From contig NZ_CP009286.1 in the NCBI RefSeq assembly GCF_000758685.1, positions 4,556,501-4,620,500 of the forward strand: DNA of 64,000 nucleotides. Reading direction: 5' to 3'. Below are positions 33,542 through 42,133 of this stretch, piece after piece. Each line of letters starts with the position of its first letter. The stretch's first letter is position 1. A program made the translations under genes and the position numbers. Origin of the DNA: Paenibacillus stellifer. GTDB taxonomy: Bacteria; Bacillota; Bacilli; Paenibacillales; Paenibacillaceae. The notes under the pieces were generated by a model, which was not told where the DNA came from, ran no database searches, and saw only the letters and a program-made list of their open reading frames with translations.

Positions 33542-34516
33542 ATGAAAAAAGTTGAACGGATCAATACGATCATGCGGTATATCAACAATCGGTCCCAATT
33601 CACCATTTCCGAAATCATGCGGGAGTTCCATATTTCCCGTTCGACAGCTATTAGAGATATCCGGGAGATTGAGGCCCTGGGGATGCCGCTTGTCGCCGAA
33701 GTTGGAAGGGATGGTGGATATTTTGTCATGCACAACTCTCTCCTGCCTGGCGTGCGTTTTACCGATAATGAGGTCAAAGCTCTTTTTATTGCCTTTATGG
33801 CGACAAGAAATGCGGAGCTCCCCTATTTAAAAAGCCGCCAGTCTTTAGCTGAAAAATTACTCGGCCTCATCTCCAACAACCAGCAGGATGACCTTGTTCT
33901 TCTGAATCAAATCCTGCTGTTTGAAGGAACCACCCCGCATAATCCCGACCTGCTTGAGCTTTCAGACCTTCCCCACCCTATGTTGGAAAAGCTCATTCAA
34001 AACCTTCTGATGGATCGCTATTTATGGATTGCCATCGAAGAAGAGAAGGTCATCAAACCCTATACAATCTATCTCTTGAACCTGTATCGCGAGAAGAGCC
34101 TTTGGCTCATTGAAGGCTTTGACTTGAAGGAAGAGAAAAAGAAGGTTTTTCCTGTGGACCAGCTCACCGATGTCAAACCCTACCCGGCGAAAAACAGATT
34201 AGCTCAGAAAAAGATTTTAGAAAAATTAAGCCAGCGGGAAGAAGAAATCAACCTTGTCATGGAACTCGGTCCCACCGCAATTGCACAGTACAAAAAATAC
34301 CATCCTTTACGAGCTTCAATTTCCTATATGAACCCTTTCCAAACCACAGCCATTCTAAAGATTTTTGTCCATGTGAACAAGCCCGAAGAATTGACCGAAA
34401 TAACGAATTGGCTGTTGTTCCTGGGTGAAGATATCAAGGTCAGGGAAGCGCCAGCAGAAGTCTTGGAAGGTGTACAAGAGAGAGCAGATTCTCTTAAAGA
34501 ACAGTTGAGCAGATAA
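33542..34516 (+). CDS. YafY-type HTH/WYL-domain transcriptional regulator
   Basis: 324 residues. N-terminal HTH_11 (VERINTIMRYINNRSQFTIS, EIMREFHISRSTAIRDIREI, EALGMPLVAEVGRDGGYFV) and a C-terminal WYL region (PYTIYLLNLYREKSLWLIEG, FDLKEEKKKVFPVDQLTDV). ATG 33542 is 7 bases after AGGAG. Divergent from the GyrI-like and unknown genes. Confidence 0.85.
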   Translation: MKKVERINTIMRYINNRSQFTISEIMREFHISRSTAIRDIREIEALGMPLVAEVGRDGGYFVMHNSLLPGVRFTDNEVKALFIAFMATRNAELPYLKSRQSLAEKLLGLISNNQQDDLVLLNQILLFEGTTPHNPDLLELSDLPHPMLEKLIQNLLMDRYLWIAIEEEKVIKPYTIYLLNLYREKSLWLIEGFDLKEEKKKVFPVDQLTDVKPYPAKNRLAQKKILEKLSQREEEINLVMELGPTAIAQYKKYHPLRASISYMNPFQTTAILKIFVHVNKPEELTEITNWLLFLGEDIKVREAPAEVLEGVQERADSLKEQLSR

Positions 34517-34567
34517 CAACAGCTACCACTCATACACTAATAGAGCGAGCTCGAAGGGGCTGTTGTT
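34515..34567. terminator. Inverted repeat after the WYL regulator
   Basis: AACAACAGC (34515-34523) and GCTGTTGTT (34559-34567), 9 bp perfect with a long loop. The left arm overlaps the regulator's stop. Probably a terminator between convergent units, though without a clear T run. Confidence 0.45.
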
Positions 34568-34622
34568 CACAAGCCGCCTCCACTCTCAGGGGAGTCAAAG
34601 CATTGTTGGAAGGTATACCGCC

Positions 34623-35575
34623 CTACTTGGAAAAAAGCTGCGCCGCATCATCCAGCGCCATCCGCTGCCCGATCGCGGAATAATCGAGCCAGGCCGGTCC
34701 GTTGACCAGATAGACATGGTTGTTCTGTACGGCCTTCAGGTTTTTCCAGATGGCGCTTTTCTGAAGCTCCTCGAAATTCCCCTTGGCAGCAGTCCCGGTG
34801 CTGATAATTACGAAGATCGCATCGGCGTTGAAGTCTGGAAGCATCTCCTGCGAGATGACGGCGTAAGGCTCATCCGCAATCTTCTCGACTCCATCCGCCG
34901 GCTTCAGCCCCAAATCCTGATACAGCAGCGGACCTACCGGACGCTTCATTCCCATGACCCGCAGCTCTTTGGGCGTCGAACGGATCGCCATCACCTTCGC
35001 ATCCTGCCCGAGCTTGCTCTTGATCAGCTCTCCGACCTCTTTGGCTTTGACTTCATACTCGTCGATAAAAGCCTTCGCTTCATCCTGCTTGCCCACATAC
35101 TCCGCCAGGCGGTTCAGATGATCTCTCCAGGTCCCTTCGTCCATGTCGATCGAATACGTGGGTGCGATCTTCTCCAGCTGAGGGATCGTGTCACCTCCGA
35201 GCGAGGAGTCGGTATAGATGACATCGGGCTTCAGCGCGAGCACCGCCTCCAGATCCGGATCGCTGATTACGCCAAGCTTGTCGTGCCTTCAAGACGGTCG
35301 GCCACATGAGGCAGGAAGCCCTTGACGTCGCCCCCGATAACGGAGCCGGCAGGCTTCAGTCCCAGCGCCAGCAAATTATTCGTCACGTGGATTGACATGG
35401 AGGCGATTTTGGCGCCATCGGCAGGTGGAGAAGCGGCGGCCGATGCCGCCGGAGAGGCAGTTCCCTCTGCCGCGGTTCCGTTTGAATTCCCCCCGGTTCC
35501 ACAGGCTGCAAGCCACAGGGCCGCCGAGACGGCAAGCGTCAGCAGCAGCGTATATCTCAATTTGGTTCTCATCAT
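34623..35575 (-). pseudogene. Iron-siderophore ABC transporter binding protein, frameshifted
   Basis: The first 102 codons (35575-35267) give a lipoprotein signal (SAALWLAACGTGG), a low-complexity Ala/Ser linker and the FepB-like start (IASMSIHVTNNLLALGLKPA, GSVIGGDVKGFLPHVADRL). The frame is then lost by what looks like one missing base near 35280. The rest continues in the next frame (KLGVISDPDLEAVLALKPDV, IYTDSSLGGDTIPQLEKIAP) to 34623. All other parts are present, so it may be a recent mutation or a sequencing error. It follows two FecCD permeases. Confidence 0.8.
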
Positions 35576-35590
35576 TCATACTCCTTCATT

Positions 35591-36610
35591 CTAGGATTTC
35601 GTTCTTAACAGCAAATATAGAAAGTACGGGCCGCTGATCGCTGCCACCACAACCCCTGCCGGAATCGCATTGGGCTGAAAAAGAGAGCGTCCGATCGTGT
35701 CCGCCCCAACCAGCACGATAAGCCCTGTCAGCGCGGCAACCGGAAGAGAATGCCGGTGCTGCGGTCCCGCCAGCCTTCTGGCGATGTGGGGAGACACCAG
35801 TCCGATGAAGCCGATGCCGCCCGCCATCGAGGTGCTGGCGCAGGACAAGGCCACCGCCGCAGCCAGCAGCACAAGACGGCTGCGGAAGGCGCTGCTGCCA
35901 AGGCCTGCCGCCGTCTCATCACCCAGCGCGAACAGATCGAGCGTCCGCGAGCGGTAGTACACGAGCGGCACAAGCACAGCGATCCAGGGCAGGAGCGCCC
36001 AGACGCCGAACCAGTCTCTTCCCCATATGCTTCCCGCAAGCCAGCGGGCTGCGAACGCATAAGTGTCTTCATCCAGCTTCAGCGACAAATACAGCGTCAC
36101 CGCGCTGACTCCCGCCTCCACGGCGATGCCGACGAGAATGAGGCGGATCGGCGGCAGGCCTCTGTACCGGTCGTACGCCAGAAGCACGATCAGCAGCGCG
36201 ACCAACGTTCCGCCCGCAAAAGTGAACAGCGGAAGCATCAACGACACGGGGCCCTTCAAGGAATGGAAGAACGAGACGAAGATGACCAGGCCAAAGGCCG
36301 CGCCGGCGTTCAAACCGAGAATGCCGGGGTCAGCCAGCGCGTTGCGGGATACGCCCTGAAGGACGGCTCCGGCAACGCCCAGCCCGATTCCCGCCAGGGC
36401 GGAAATCAGAATACGGGGAAGCCGGTATTCAAACAGAATCAGACGCTGATCGGCAGTGCCGGACCCTGTCAGCGTCCGCAGCACCTCGCCGGGCGACAGC
36501 CGGATAGAGCCGGTATTCAGGCTGATCAGGATGACCGCGCAGGCCAGCAGTATAAAAGCGAGAGACAGGACAAGCATCCTCCGGTTCCTCGCAGGAGCTC
36601 TCGTCTCCAT
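35591..36610 (-). CDS. FecCD-family siderophore ABC permease
   Basis: 339 residues with about nine to ten membrane helices. Family motifs: EYRLPRILISALAGIGLGVAG, VSRNALADPGILGLNAGAAF, ARWLAGSIWG, and GGIGFIGLVSPHIARRL (coupling helix). Imports ferric siderophores together with the neighbouring permease. Its ATG lies one base after the upstream permease stop, so the two are translationally coupled. No ATPase gene is present in the unit, so a shared FhuC-type ATPase elsewhere is presumed. Confidence 0.88.
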   Translation of the reverse strand: METRAPARNRRMLVLSLAFILLACAVILISLNTGSIRLSPGEVLRTLTGSGTADQRLILFEYRLPRILISALAGIGLGVAGAVLQGVSRNALADPGILGLNAGAAFGLVIFVSFFHSLKGPVSLMLPLFTFAGGTLVALLIVLLAYDRYRGLPPIRLILVGIAVEAGVSAVTLYLSLKLDEDTYAFAARWLAGSIWGRDWFGVWALLPWIAVLVPLVYYRSRTLDLFALGDETAAGLGSSAFRSRLVLLAAAVALSCASTSMAGGIGFIGLVSPHIARRLAGPQHRHSLPVAALTGLIVLVGADTIGRSLFQPNAIPAGVVVAAISGPYFLYLLLRTKS

Positions 36611-36611
36611 G

Positions 36612-37613
36612 CTAGAGCTCCCTCCCTTCCTTGCGTGCCAGGTACAGAAAGAAAGGAACGCCGATTATGGCTACCATTGCCCCGATGGCGAATTCTCTGG
36701 GGGGATTGACGGTTCGTGCCGCCAGATCGGCGAGAACGAGCAGGATCGCCCCCAGCAGCGCGGACAGCGGCAGCATCTTGGCGAAGGTGACGCCGACAAG
36801 CCTGCGGGCGATATGGGGCACGACCAGCCCCACGAAGGCGATGGAGCCGGCCGCCGATACCGCGGCTCCCGCAAGAATAACGGCCGCTCCCATGCCGAGC
36901 AGCCGGACCCGGCCTGTACGGATTCCGAGTCCGGCTGCTGACTCCTCCCCAAGCGACATGAGCGTAATGGAGCGGCTCATGAGCAGTGTCAGCAGGAGCG
37001 CGGGCACAATGACAGGCGCCAGCAGTCTGAGCTGGCTCCAGCCGATCCCCGCCACGCCTCCTGCGTACCAGAAGGCCAGGTCCTGATTCAGCGCATAATA
37101 AATGGCGATTCCGGCGGTAACGGAATGGAGCATGGCTGAAATGACCGCGCCCGCAATGGTCAGCCGCAGCGAGGCAAGCCCTCCCGGAGTCAGCGAGGCG
37201 AGGCCTGTAATAGCCAGCGTGCTGAGAGCCGCGCCGAGGAACGACAGCATCATTAATTGTATGTATGGCAGCCCTGGCCAGAAAGCGAAGCTGAGAGCCA
37301 CCGCCATAGCCGCACCGGCGTTGATTCCGAGCACACCGGAGTCCGCGAGAGGATTGCGGGTGACGGCCTGCATGATCGCTCCCGCCGCGCCGAAGGCCAT
37401 ACCGGACAAGGCGGCTCCAAGCACCCGCGGCAGCCGCAAATCATGAATAATCTGATGGGAGGTCAGACGGTCGTCGTAGGCAAATACCGCCGTCCACACC
37501 GTCCGGAGACTGAGCTCTTTCGCTCCGTATGAAGCGGCGAACCCGATTGAGAGGAGCAGAACCGCTGCCGCTAAGACGAACCAACAGGCGGCGGCCCACC
37601 GTTTATGCTGCAC
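36612..37613 (-). CDS. FecCD-family siderophore ABC permease
   Basis: 333 residues from GTG 37613, with the same motifs as its partner: HDLRLPRVLGAALSGMAFGA, VTRNPLADSGVLGINAGAAM, GSIAFVGLVVPHIARRLVG. The frame is open 48 codons further upstream, but that part would cover the Fur box. AAAGGAAG lies 10 bases before the GTG. First gene of the permease-permease-binding protein unit. Confidence 0.85.
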   Translation of the reverse strand: MQHKRWAAACWFVLAAAVLLLSIGFAASYGAKELSLRTVWTAVFAYDDRLTSHQIIHDLRLPRVLGAALSGMAFGAAGAIMQAVTRNPLADSGVLGINAGAAMAVALSFAFWPGLPYIQLMMLSFLGAALSTLAITGLASLTPGGLASLRLTIAGAVISAMLHSVTAGIAIYYALNQDLAFWYAGGVAGIGWSQLRLLAPVIVPALLLTLLMSRSITLMSLGEESAAGLGIRTGRVRLLGMGAAVILAGAAVSAAGSIAFVGLVVPHIARRLVGVTFAKMLPLSALLGAILLVLADLAARTVNPPREFAIGAMVAIIGVPFFLYLARKEGREL

Positions 37614-37659
37614 ATTGCCACTTCCTTTGAAAGCTGATGAAAAACAAGAAATATGAAAA

Positions 37660-37674
37660 TGAGAATCAGTTTCA
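37660..37674 (-). promoter_or_regulatory. Fur box upstream of the siderophore uptake operon
   Basis: TGAGAATCAGTTTCA fits the 7-1-7 Fur consensus TGATAATnATTATCA with three mismatches, and lies 47 bases before the first permease start. Repression by Fur with iron is expected. Confidence 0.75.
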
Positions 37675-37806
37675 TTTGCTGTTAGTATAATAGTATATGG
37701 GACCTGACTTGTCCAGCCCCCGGGTATCATTGCCTGCGGTTCCCTTACGCCGGACAATCAAAGCCTCTATTGTGCAGGGCTACCCGGCTCTTCCCCCCAA
37801 AAAAAT

Positions 37807-37847
37807 GACCGCCCTTTACGTCATCATCAATAACGTAAAGGGCGGTC
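37807..37847 (-). terminator. uvrC terminator
   Basis: Perfect 15-bp stem GACCGCCCTTTACGT / ACGTAAAGGGCGGTC followed on the minus strand by ATTTTTTT, 30 bases after the uvrC stop. Confidence 0.9.
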
Positions 37848-37877
37848 TTGCTTTTCATTCATATATGATCAATAGAA

Positions 37878-39857
37878 TCAGACCGTCTCCTCGTCCTGGA
37901 GCGCGTCGAGTATTTGCCGGGCCAGCTTGTCGCCGATGGATAGCGGCCGGAAATCCTCCACGCTGGCCTCCCGGATCTTCTTCAGCGAGCCGAAATGCTT
38001 CAGCAGCAGCTTCCGGCGCTTCTCGCCGATGCCCGGGATGGAATCCAGCCGGGAGGTCACCATCGATTTGCCGCGCTGCTCCCGGTGGAAGGTGATCGCG
38101 AAGCGGTGCACCTCGTCCTGGATGCGCTGGAGGAGATAGAACTCCTCGCTGTCCCGGGCCAAGCGCACCGGCTCGGGCGGATCGCCGACCAGGAGTTCGG
38201 CGGTCTTGTGCTTGTCGTCCTTGACCAGCCCGCAGACCGGGATGAACAGGCCGAGCTCGTTCTCCAGAATGTCCACGGCGGCCGAAATCTGGCCGCGTCC
38301 GCCGTCCACGACGATCAGGTCAGGCTGCGGGAGGTCTTCCTTCAGCACGCGCTCATAGCGGCGGCGGATAACCTCGCGCATCGTCTCGTAATCGTCGGGG
38401 CCCTGAACGGTCCGCACCTTGTATTTGCGGTACTCCTTCTTAGCGGGCTTGCCGTCGATGAAGACGACCATGGCCGATACAGGGTTCGTCCCCTGTATGT
38501 TCGAGTTGTCGAACGCCTCGATGCGGCTCAGGTTCTCCAGGCCGAGGCTTTGGCCCAGGCTCTGGGCCGCTCCGGAGGTGCGCTCTTCGTCCCGCTCAAT
38601 CAGGCGGAACTTCTCCTCCAGCGCCACGCGCCCGTTCTCGCAGGCCATGCGCACCATTTTCTTCTTGTGGCCGCGTCTTGGCACAAGCACCTTGACGCCC
38701 AGCCATTCCTGCAGGGCGGCCGCTCCTCCGGCGGCGTCGACTATGCCTTCGGCGGAGGCGTCCCTGGCCTCGGTTACGGCCGCTTCGTCCGCGGCCGTCT
38801 CCTCCTCCGCGTCATCCTCCGCGGAGAGCTCGGCTGCGCCGCCGCCGGAAGCCGCGGTTGCCGCCGCGGCTTCTTCATCAGGCTCCGGCGGCAGCACCGT
38901 CGCCGCATCCTTGACCTCCAGCGCCTCCGGCAGGAGGATTTCCTGCGGCAGCGCCGGATTGTCGCTGTAATACTGCGTCACATAGGACATGAAGTCGCTG
39001 TACGCTTCCCCGTAGAACGGGAAGCTGGAGGAGTGGCGCTGAATCATTTTTCCCTGCCGCATATAGAGAATCTGTACGCACATCCAGCCCTTGTCCACAG
39101 CATAGCCGAACACATCGCGGTCCTTCGTGTCTGTCGTGTTGATGTTCTGCTTCTCCATCAGAGCCTCGATGTGGATGATCTGGTCCCGAAGTTCCTTCGC
39201 CCGCTCGAAATACAGCTCCTCGGCCGCCTCCTGCATCTTCTGCTGAAGATCCTTCTTCACCGCCTCATGACCGCCTCCAAGGAATGTTGAAATGTTCTGG
39301 ATGATCTCGTCATATTCCGGCTTCTCCACTTCCTTCTCGCAGGGGGCGAGGCACTGGCCCATATGATAATACAGGCAGACCTCCTTCGGCATCGTCTTGC
39401 ATTTGCGCAGGGGGTACATCCGGTCGAGCAGCTTCTTCGTTTGCTGGGCCGCATAGCCGTTCGGATACGGTCCGAAATATTTCGCTTTATCTTTAAGCAC
39501 CCGTCGTGTCACTTCAAGGCGCGGATGGCGTTCGTTCGTGATTTTGATGTAGGGAAAAGTCTTGTCATCCTTCAGCAGCACATTATAGCGCGGCATATGC
39601 TTTTTGATCAGGTTGCACTCCAGAATGAGCGCTTCCATGTTGCTGCCGGTCACAATGTACTCGAAGTCGCGGATGTCCGCAACGAGCCGCTGGGTTTTGC
39701 CGTTATGGCTGCCCGTAAAATAGGAGCGGACCCGGTTCTTCAGCACCTTCGCCTTGCCAACGTAAATAATGGTCCCTTGTTCGTTCTTCATCAGGTAGCA
39801 TCCGGGTAAATCCGGCAGCAGCGCCAGCTTGTTGCGGATGTTGTCGTTGTAGTCCAC
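37878..39857 (-). CDS. uvrC: Excinuclease ABC subunit C
   Basis: 659-residue UvrC, the dual-incision nuclease of nucleotide excision repair. GIY-YIG domain at about 10-95 ([20 protein letters not shown]), Cys-rich [20 protein letters not shown] near 151-170, UVR/UvrB-binding motif about 200-235, RNase H-like endonuclease with ASN in [10 protein letters not shown] and [11 protein letters not shown], and C-terminal helix-hairpin-helix ([20 protein letters not shown]). It is about 60 residues longer than the usual ~600 because of an Ala/Glu-rich insertion at about 324-383. It lies downstream of trxA. Confidence 0.95.
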   Translation of the reverse strand: MDYNDNIRNKLALLPDLPGCYLMKNEQGTIIYVGKAKVLKNRVRSYFTGSHNGKTQRLVADIRDFEYIVTGSNMEALILECNLIKKHMPRYNVLLKDDKTFPYIKITNERHPRLEVTRRVLKDKAKYFGPYPNGYAAQQTKKLLDRMYPLRKCKTMPKEVCLYYHMGQCLAPCEKEVEKPEYDEIIQNISTFLGGGHEAVKKDLQQKMQEAAEELYFERAKELRDQIIHIEALMEKQNINTTDTKDRDVFGYAVDKGWMCVQILYMRQGKMIQRHSSSFPFYGEAYSDFMSYVTQYYSDNPALPQEILLPEALEVKDAATVLPPEPDEEAAAATAASGGGAAELSAEDDAEEETAADEAAVTEARDASAEGIVDAAGGAAALQEWLGVKVLVPRRGHKKKMVRMACENGRVALEEKFRLIERDEERTSGAAQSLGQSLGLENLSRIEAFDNSNIQGTNPVSAMVVFIDGKPAKKEYRKYKVRTVQGPDDYETMREVIRRRYERVLKEDLPQPDLIVVDGGRGQISAAVDILENELGLFIPVCGLVKDDKHKTAELLVGDPPEPVRLARDSEEFYLLQRIQDEVHRFAITFHREQRGKSMVTSRLDSIPGIGEKRRKLLLKHFGSLKKIREASVEDFRPLSIGDKLARQILDALQDEETV

Positions 39858-40078
39858 GGTTTCCCCTCCTCAATCCTCCCCACTGGGGAGGACTCCAAGG
39901 GCTCCGCCCTCTGGACACCCTAAACTGGCGAACGAGTGGCGTTTGAGCTCCTGGGTAAATGACTGGCTGTGAATCAAGCGGTCCTTCTCGCACGCCGCCC
40001 TGCCGGGCTGCGTGCTCGGGACTCTTTCATGCGGCGCTCCTGCTTTGGCTTCGGCGTAATCGTATACGACGTGGCCTG

Positions 40079-40311
40079 CCCCCCGCTCTCCCTTCGGGAT
40101 TCGCTCTACTTCGGCGCGCTGGGCGGTGCTTTGTCCAGCATACGTGCTCCCCCCGCTCTCCCTTCGGGATTCGCTCTACTTTGGTGCGCTGAGCGCGCTA
40201 TGTTCAGCATACGTGCTGCCCCCCGCTCTCCCTTCGGGATTCGCTCTACTTCGGCGCGCTGGGCGGTGCTTTGTCCAGCATACGTGCTGCCCCCGCTCTC
40301 CCTTCGGGATT
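40079..40311. repeat. 70-bp tandem repeat, three full units plus a partial
   Basis: CCCCGCTCTCCCTTCGGGAT recurs at exactly 40081, 40151, 40221 and 40291. Unit 2 differs from units 1 and 3 at about eight positions; unit 4 stops after about 21 bases. Each unit contains small stems such as CCC-TTC-GGG and the phrase CCAGCATACGTGCT. The preceding stretch 39858-40078, between uvrC and the array, is GC-rich with weak stems and no gene. Confidence 0.85.
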
Positions 40312-40334
40312 TCCTCTTCTTTCATAGCGCACAA

Positions 40335-40362
40335 AGCGCCTCCGGTATGAACCGAAGGCGCT
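40335..40362 (-). terminator. trxA terminator
   Basis: AGCGCCTCCGGT / ACCGAAGGCGCT with an ATGA loop (one mismatch), about 40 bases after the trxA stop on the minus strand, followed by TTTGTG. Confidence 0.8.
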
Positions 40363-40402
40363 GGATGGGCGCGGGGCCCGGACATGCGGCGGTATGAATC
40401 AA

Positions 40403-40723
40403 TTATTGATGCTTGGCGACGATGTTCTTGAGGGATTCCTTGGAGTTCAGTCCGACTACTTTATCGACAGGCTGGCCGTCTTTAAAGAAGATCAGGGTAG
40501 GAATGCTCATCACGCCAAATTTGGAAGCCGTTTCCGGGTTCTCGTCTACATTCAATTTGGCGATTTTAAGGCTGTCGCCCAGTTCGCTGGACAGTTCGTC
40601 CAGGATAGGAGCCAGCATTTTGCAAGGACCGCACCAAGGGGCCCAAAAGTCCACGACTACAGTACCTTCGCCTGTTTGGACTTCGTTATTAAAGGTTTGG
40701 TCAGACACGTTCACGATTGCCAT
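40403..40723 (-). CDS. trxA: Thioredoxin
   Basis: 106-residue thioredoxin with the active site WAPWCGPCKMLAP and the cis-Pro loop VMSIPTLIFFKDG. Cytoplasmic disulfide reductant. GGAGG lies upstream of the ATG. The trxA-uvrC order is typical of Bacillales. It is separated from uvrC by a terminator and the 70-bp repeat array. Confidence 0.95.
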   Translation of the reverse strand: MAIVNVSDQTFNNEVQTGEGTVVVDFWAPWCGPCKMLAPILDELSSELGDSLKIAKLNVDENPETASKFGVMSIPTLIFFKDGQPVDKVVGLNSKESLKNIVAKHQ

Positions 40724-41152
40724 GATAAGTTCCTCCTTAAATGGTAGTGACAGTCCAAGGCCGGTTTCATAACTCCTTCATATACCGGCAAGAATGGCGG
40801 TCTTCAGGAATCGCAAAAGACTGCGAAACTGCTCTGTATATGTCGGTGTTCTGCGCCGGAGCGGATGAACTGCCCGTTCTATGCAGTTGCGGAGCCGCAA
40901 AGACTTGCGGTAATCCGGTATTCAAAAAGCCGGTATTGTGAACTGCAGCATGTAAGTATGATAACCAGATTGCCATTTACCGACACATAATCAGTATAAC
41001 ATAATTTGAACCAATATGTGAAATGTCACATCTTTTTGAAAAAGATATGGTTTCCACTTCCAGTACGGTATCTAGAGGGTTCAGCATAACGGAATGAACA
41101 ACAGCAGTCCGCCACCCGGATCTGCCTTTGCGTATGACTCGGATATGCTGTC
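40724..41152. other. Non-coding region upstream of trxA
   Basis: Presumably holds the trxA promoter; a TATACT -10-like sequence lies near 40996 on the minus strand. A CCGGTATT / GCCGGTATT direct repeat (40916-40935) is visible. No gene or terminator for dnaI is clear. Confidence 0.35.
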
Positions 41153-42118
41153 TCAGGAGCGCGACAGTCCCCGCTGATTCTCTCCGACCAGCTGCACGAC
41201 CTCAACATACGGTGAGATGCGGTTCATCAGCCGCTGGCCTTTATGGATTTCCTCGCCATCCTTGCTCGTGAAGCTGAGATGCTTCTCCAGGCCCTCCAGC
41301 GGATAATTGGACGTGTAAAATGTCGGTTTGCGTTCCATCCGGTAATTGAGGATTGGTCCCAGGACATGATCACGCGCCCAGGGGTTAAGGTTCTCCGCGC
41401 CGATGTCGTCGAAGATCAGCAGATCGCAGTTCTTCAGTGTATCGACTGTCTCTTTCAGCTTGGCGCCGTCCGTCATCATCGACTTCAGCTCTTCGATGAA
41501 GTCTGGCATGTAGACGATTACGCCGCTGTATCCCGCAACGGCCAGTTCATGAAGCAGATAGCACATCAGGAACGTCTTCCCCGTCCCGAAAGATCCGTAC
41601 AGGTACAGGCCGCGCGCGGACAATCCGCTCTCCTTGACGCTCCCGATATACTGATACAATCGTGTTACCGCCGGAGCGCGCCTCGGGTCCTTGCCCATAA
41701 TCTCAATCTCATCATACCCTTCGTTCAGCACCCGCTCGTCGACATAGAAGCTGGTGATCCGGCGGCGAATCCGCTCCTGGCTGTCTCTGGCAATCTGAAG
41801 CTGGCAGGCGGTCTTCCGTTCATACAGATCCGGGAATCCTCCGGCTGTCTCCACGGTCAGCTTGCTGTAATGGCCCTGGAAGTCATTAGGACACTTATCA
41901 AGCCCGGGACAGCTCGCACAATTCCGGGCCTCCTCCACATATTGATACAGGCGGGGCAGATGCAGCCTCAACCTGGATTCGTCCAGTTCAGGATGCTCGG
42001 CTCTCAGCCGGAGCACCAGTTCATGGTTCAGAAGCTCACGCTCCAGATCCCTTGATCGCAGGCGTACAGCGGGATTACTCATCGAACGAAGCACTTCGCC
42101 CATCGATTCCATCCCCAC
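41153..42118 (-). CDS. dnaI: Primosomal protein DnaI (helicase loader)
   Basis: 321-residue AAA+ loader that delivers the replicative helicase at oriC and during restart. N-terminal zinc-binding/helicase-interaction domain with CASCPGLDKCPND, then the AAA+ ATPase: Walker A LYGSFGTGKTFLM, Walker B CDLLIFDDIGAE, sensor region TFYTSNYPLEGLEKHLS and Arg finger RLMNRISPYVEVVQL. Located 15 bases downstream of dnaB, as usual. Confidence 0.95.
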   Translation of the reverse strand: MGMESMGEVLRSMSNPAVRLRSRDLERELLNHELVLRLRAEHPELDESRLRLHLPRLYQYVEEARNCASCPGLDKCPNDFQGHYSKLTVETAGGFPDLYERKTACQLQIARDSQERIRRRITSFYVDERVLNEGYDEIEIMGKDPRRAPAVTRLYQYIGSVKESGLSARGLYLYGSFGTGKTFLMCYLLHELAVAGYSGVIVYMPDFIEELKSMMTDGAKLKETVDTLKNCDLLIFDDIGAENLNPWARDHVLGPILNYRMERKPTFYTSNYPLEGLEKHLSFTSKDGEEIHKGQRLMNRISPYVEVVQLVGENQRGLSRS

Positions 42119-42133
42119 ACACCTCTCTTTCGC

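Noticed and set aside
35750..36709. 319-codon plus-strand frame opposite the FecCD permeases
   Set aside because: Composition is dominated by Arg, Gln and Asp runs typical of the antisense of membrane protein genes; no motif.
37995..39290. Long plus-strand frame (431 codons) opposite uvrC
   Set aside because: It mirrors the GC-rich uvrC coding strand, shows no family motif and has no ribosome binding site; the minus-strand UvrC is unambiguous.
40079..40311. CRISPR-like array
   Set aside because: The units are contiguous 70-bp tandem copies without unique spacers, and no cas genes are nearby.
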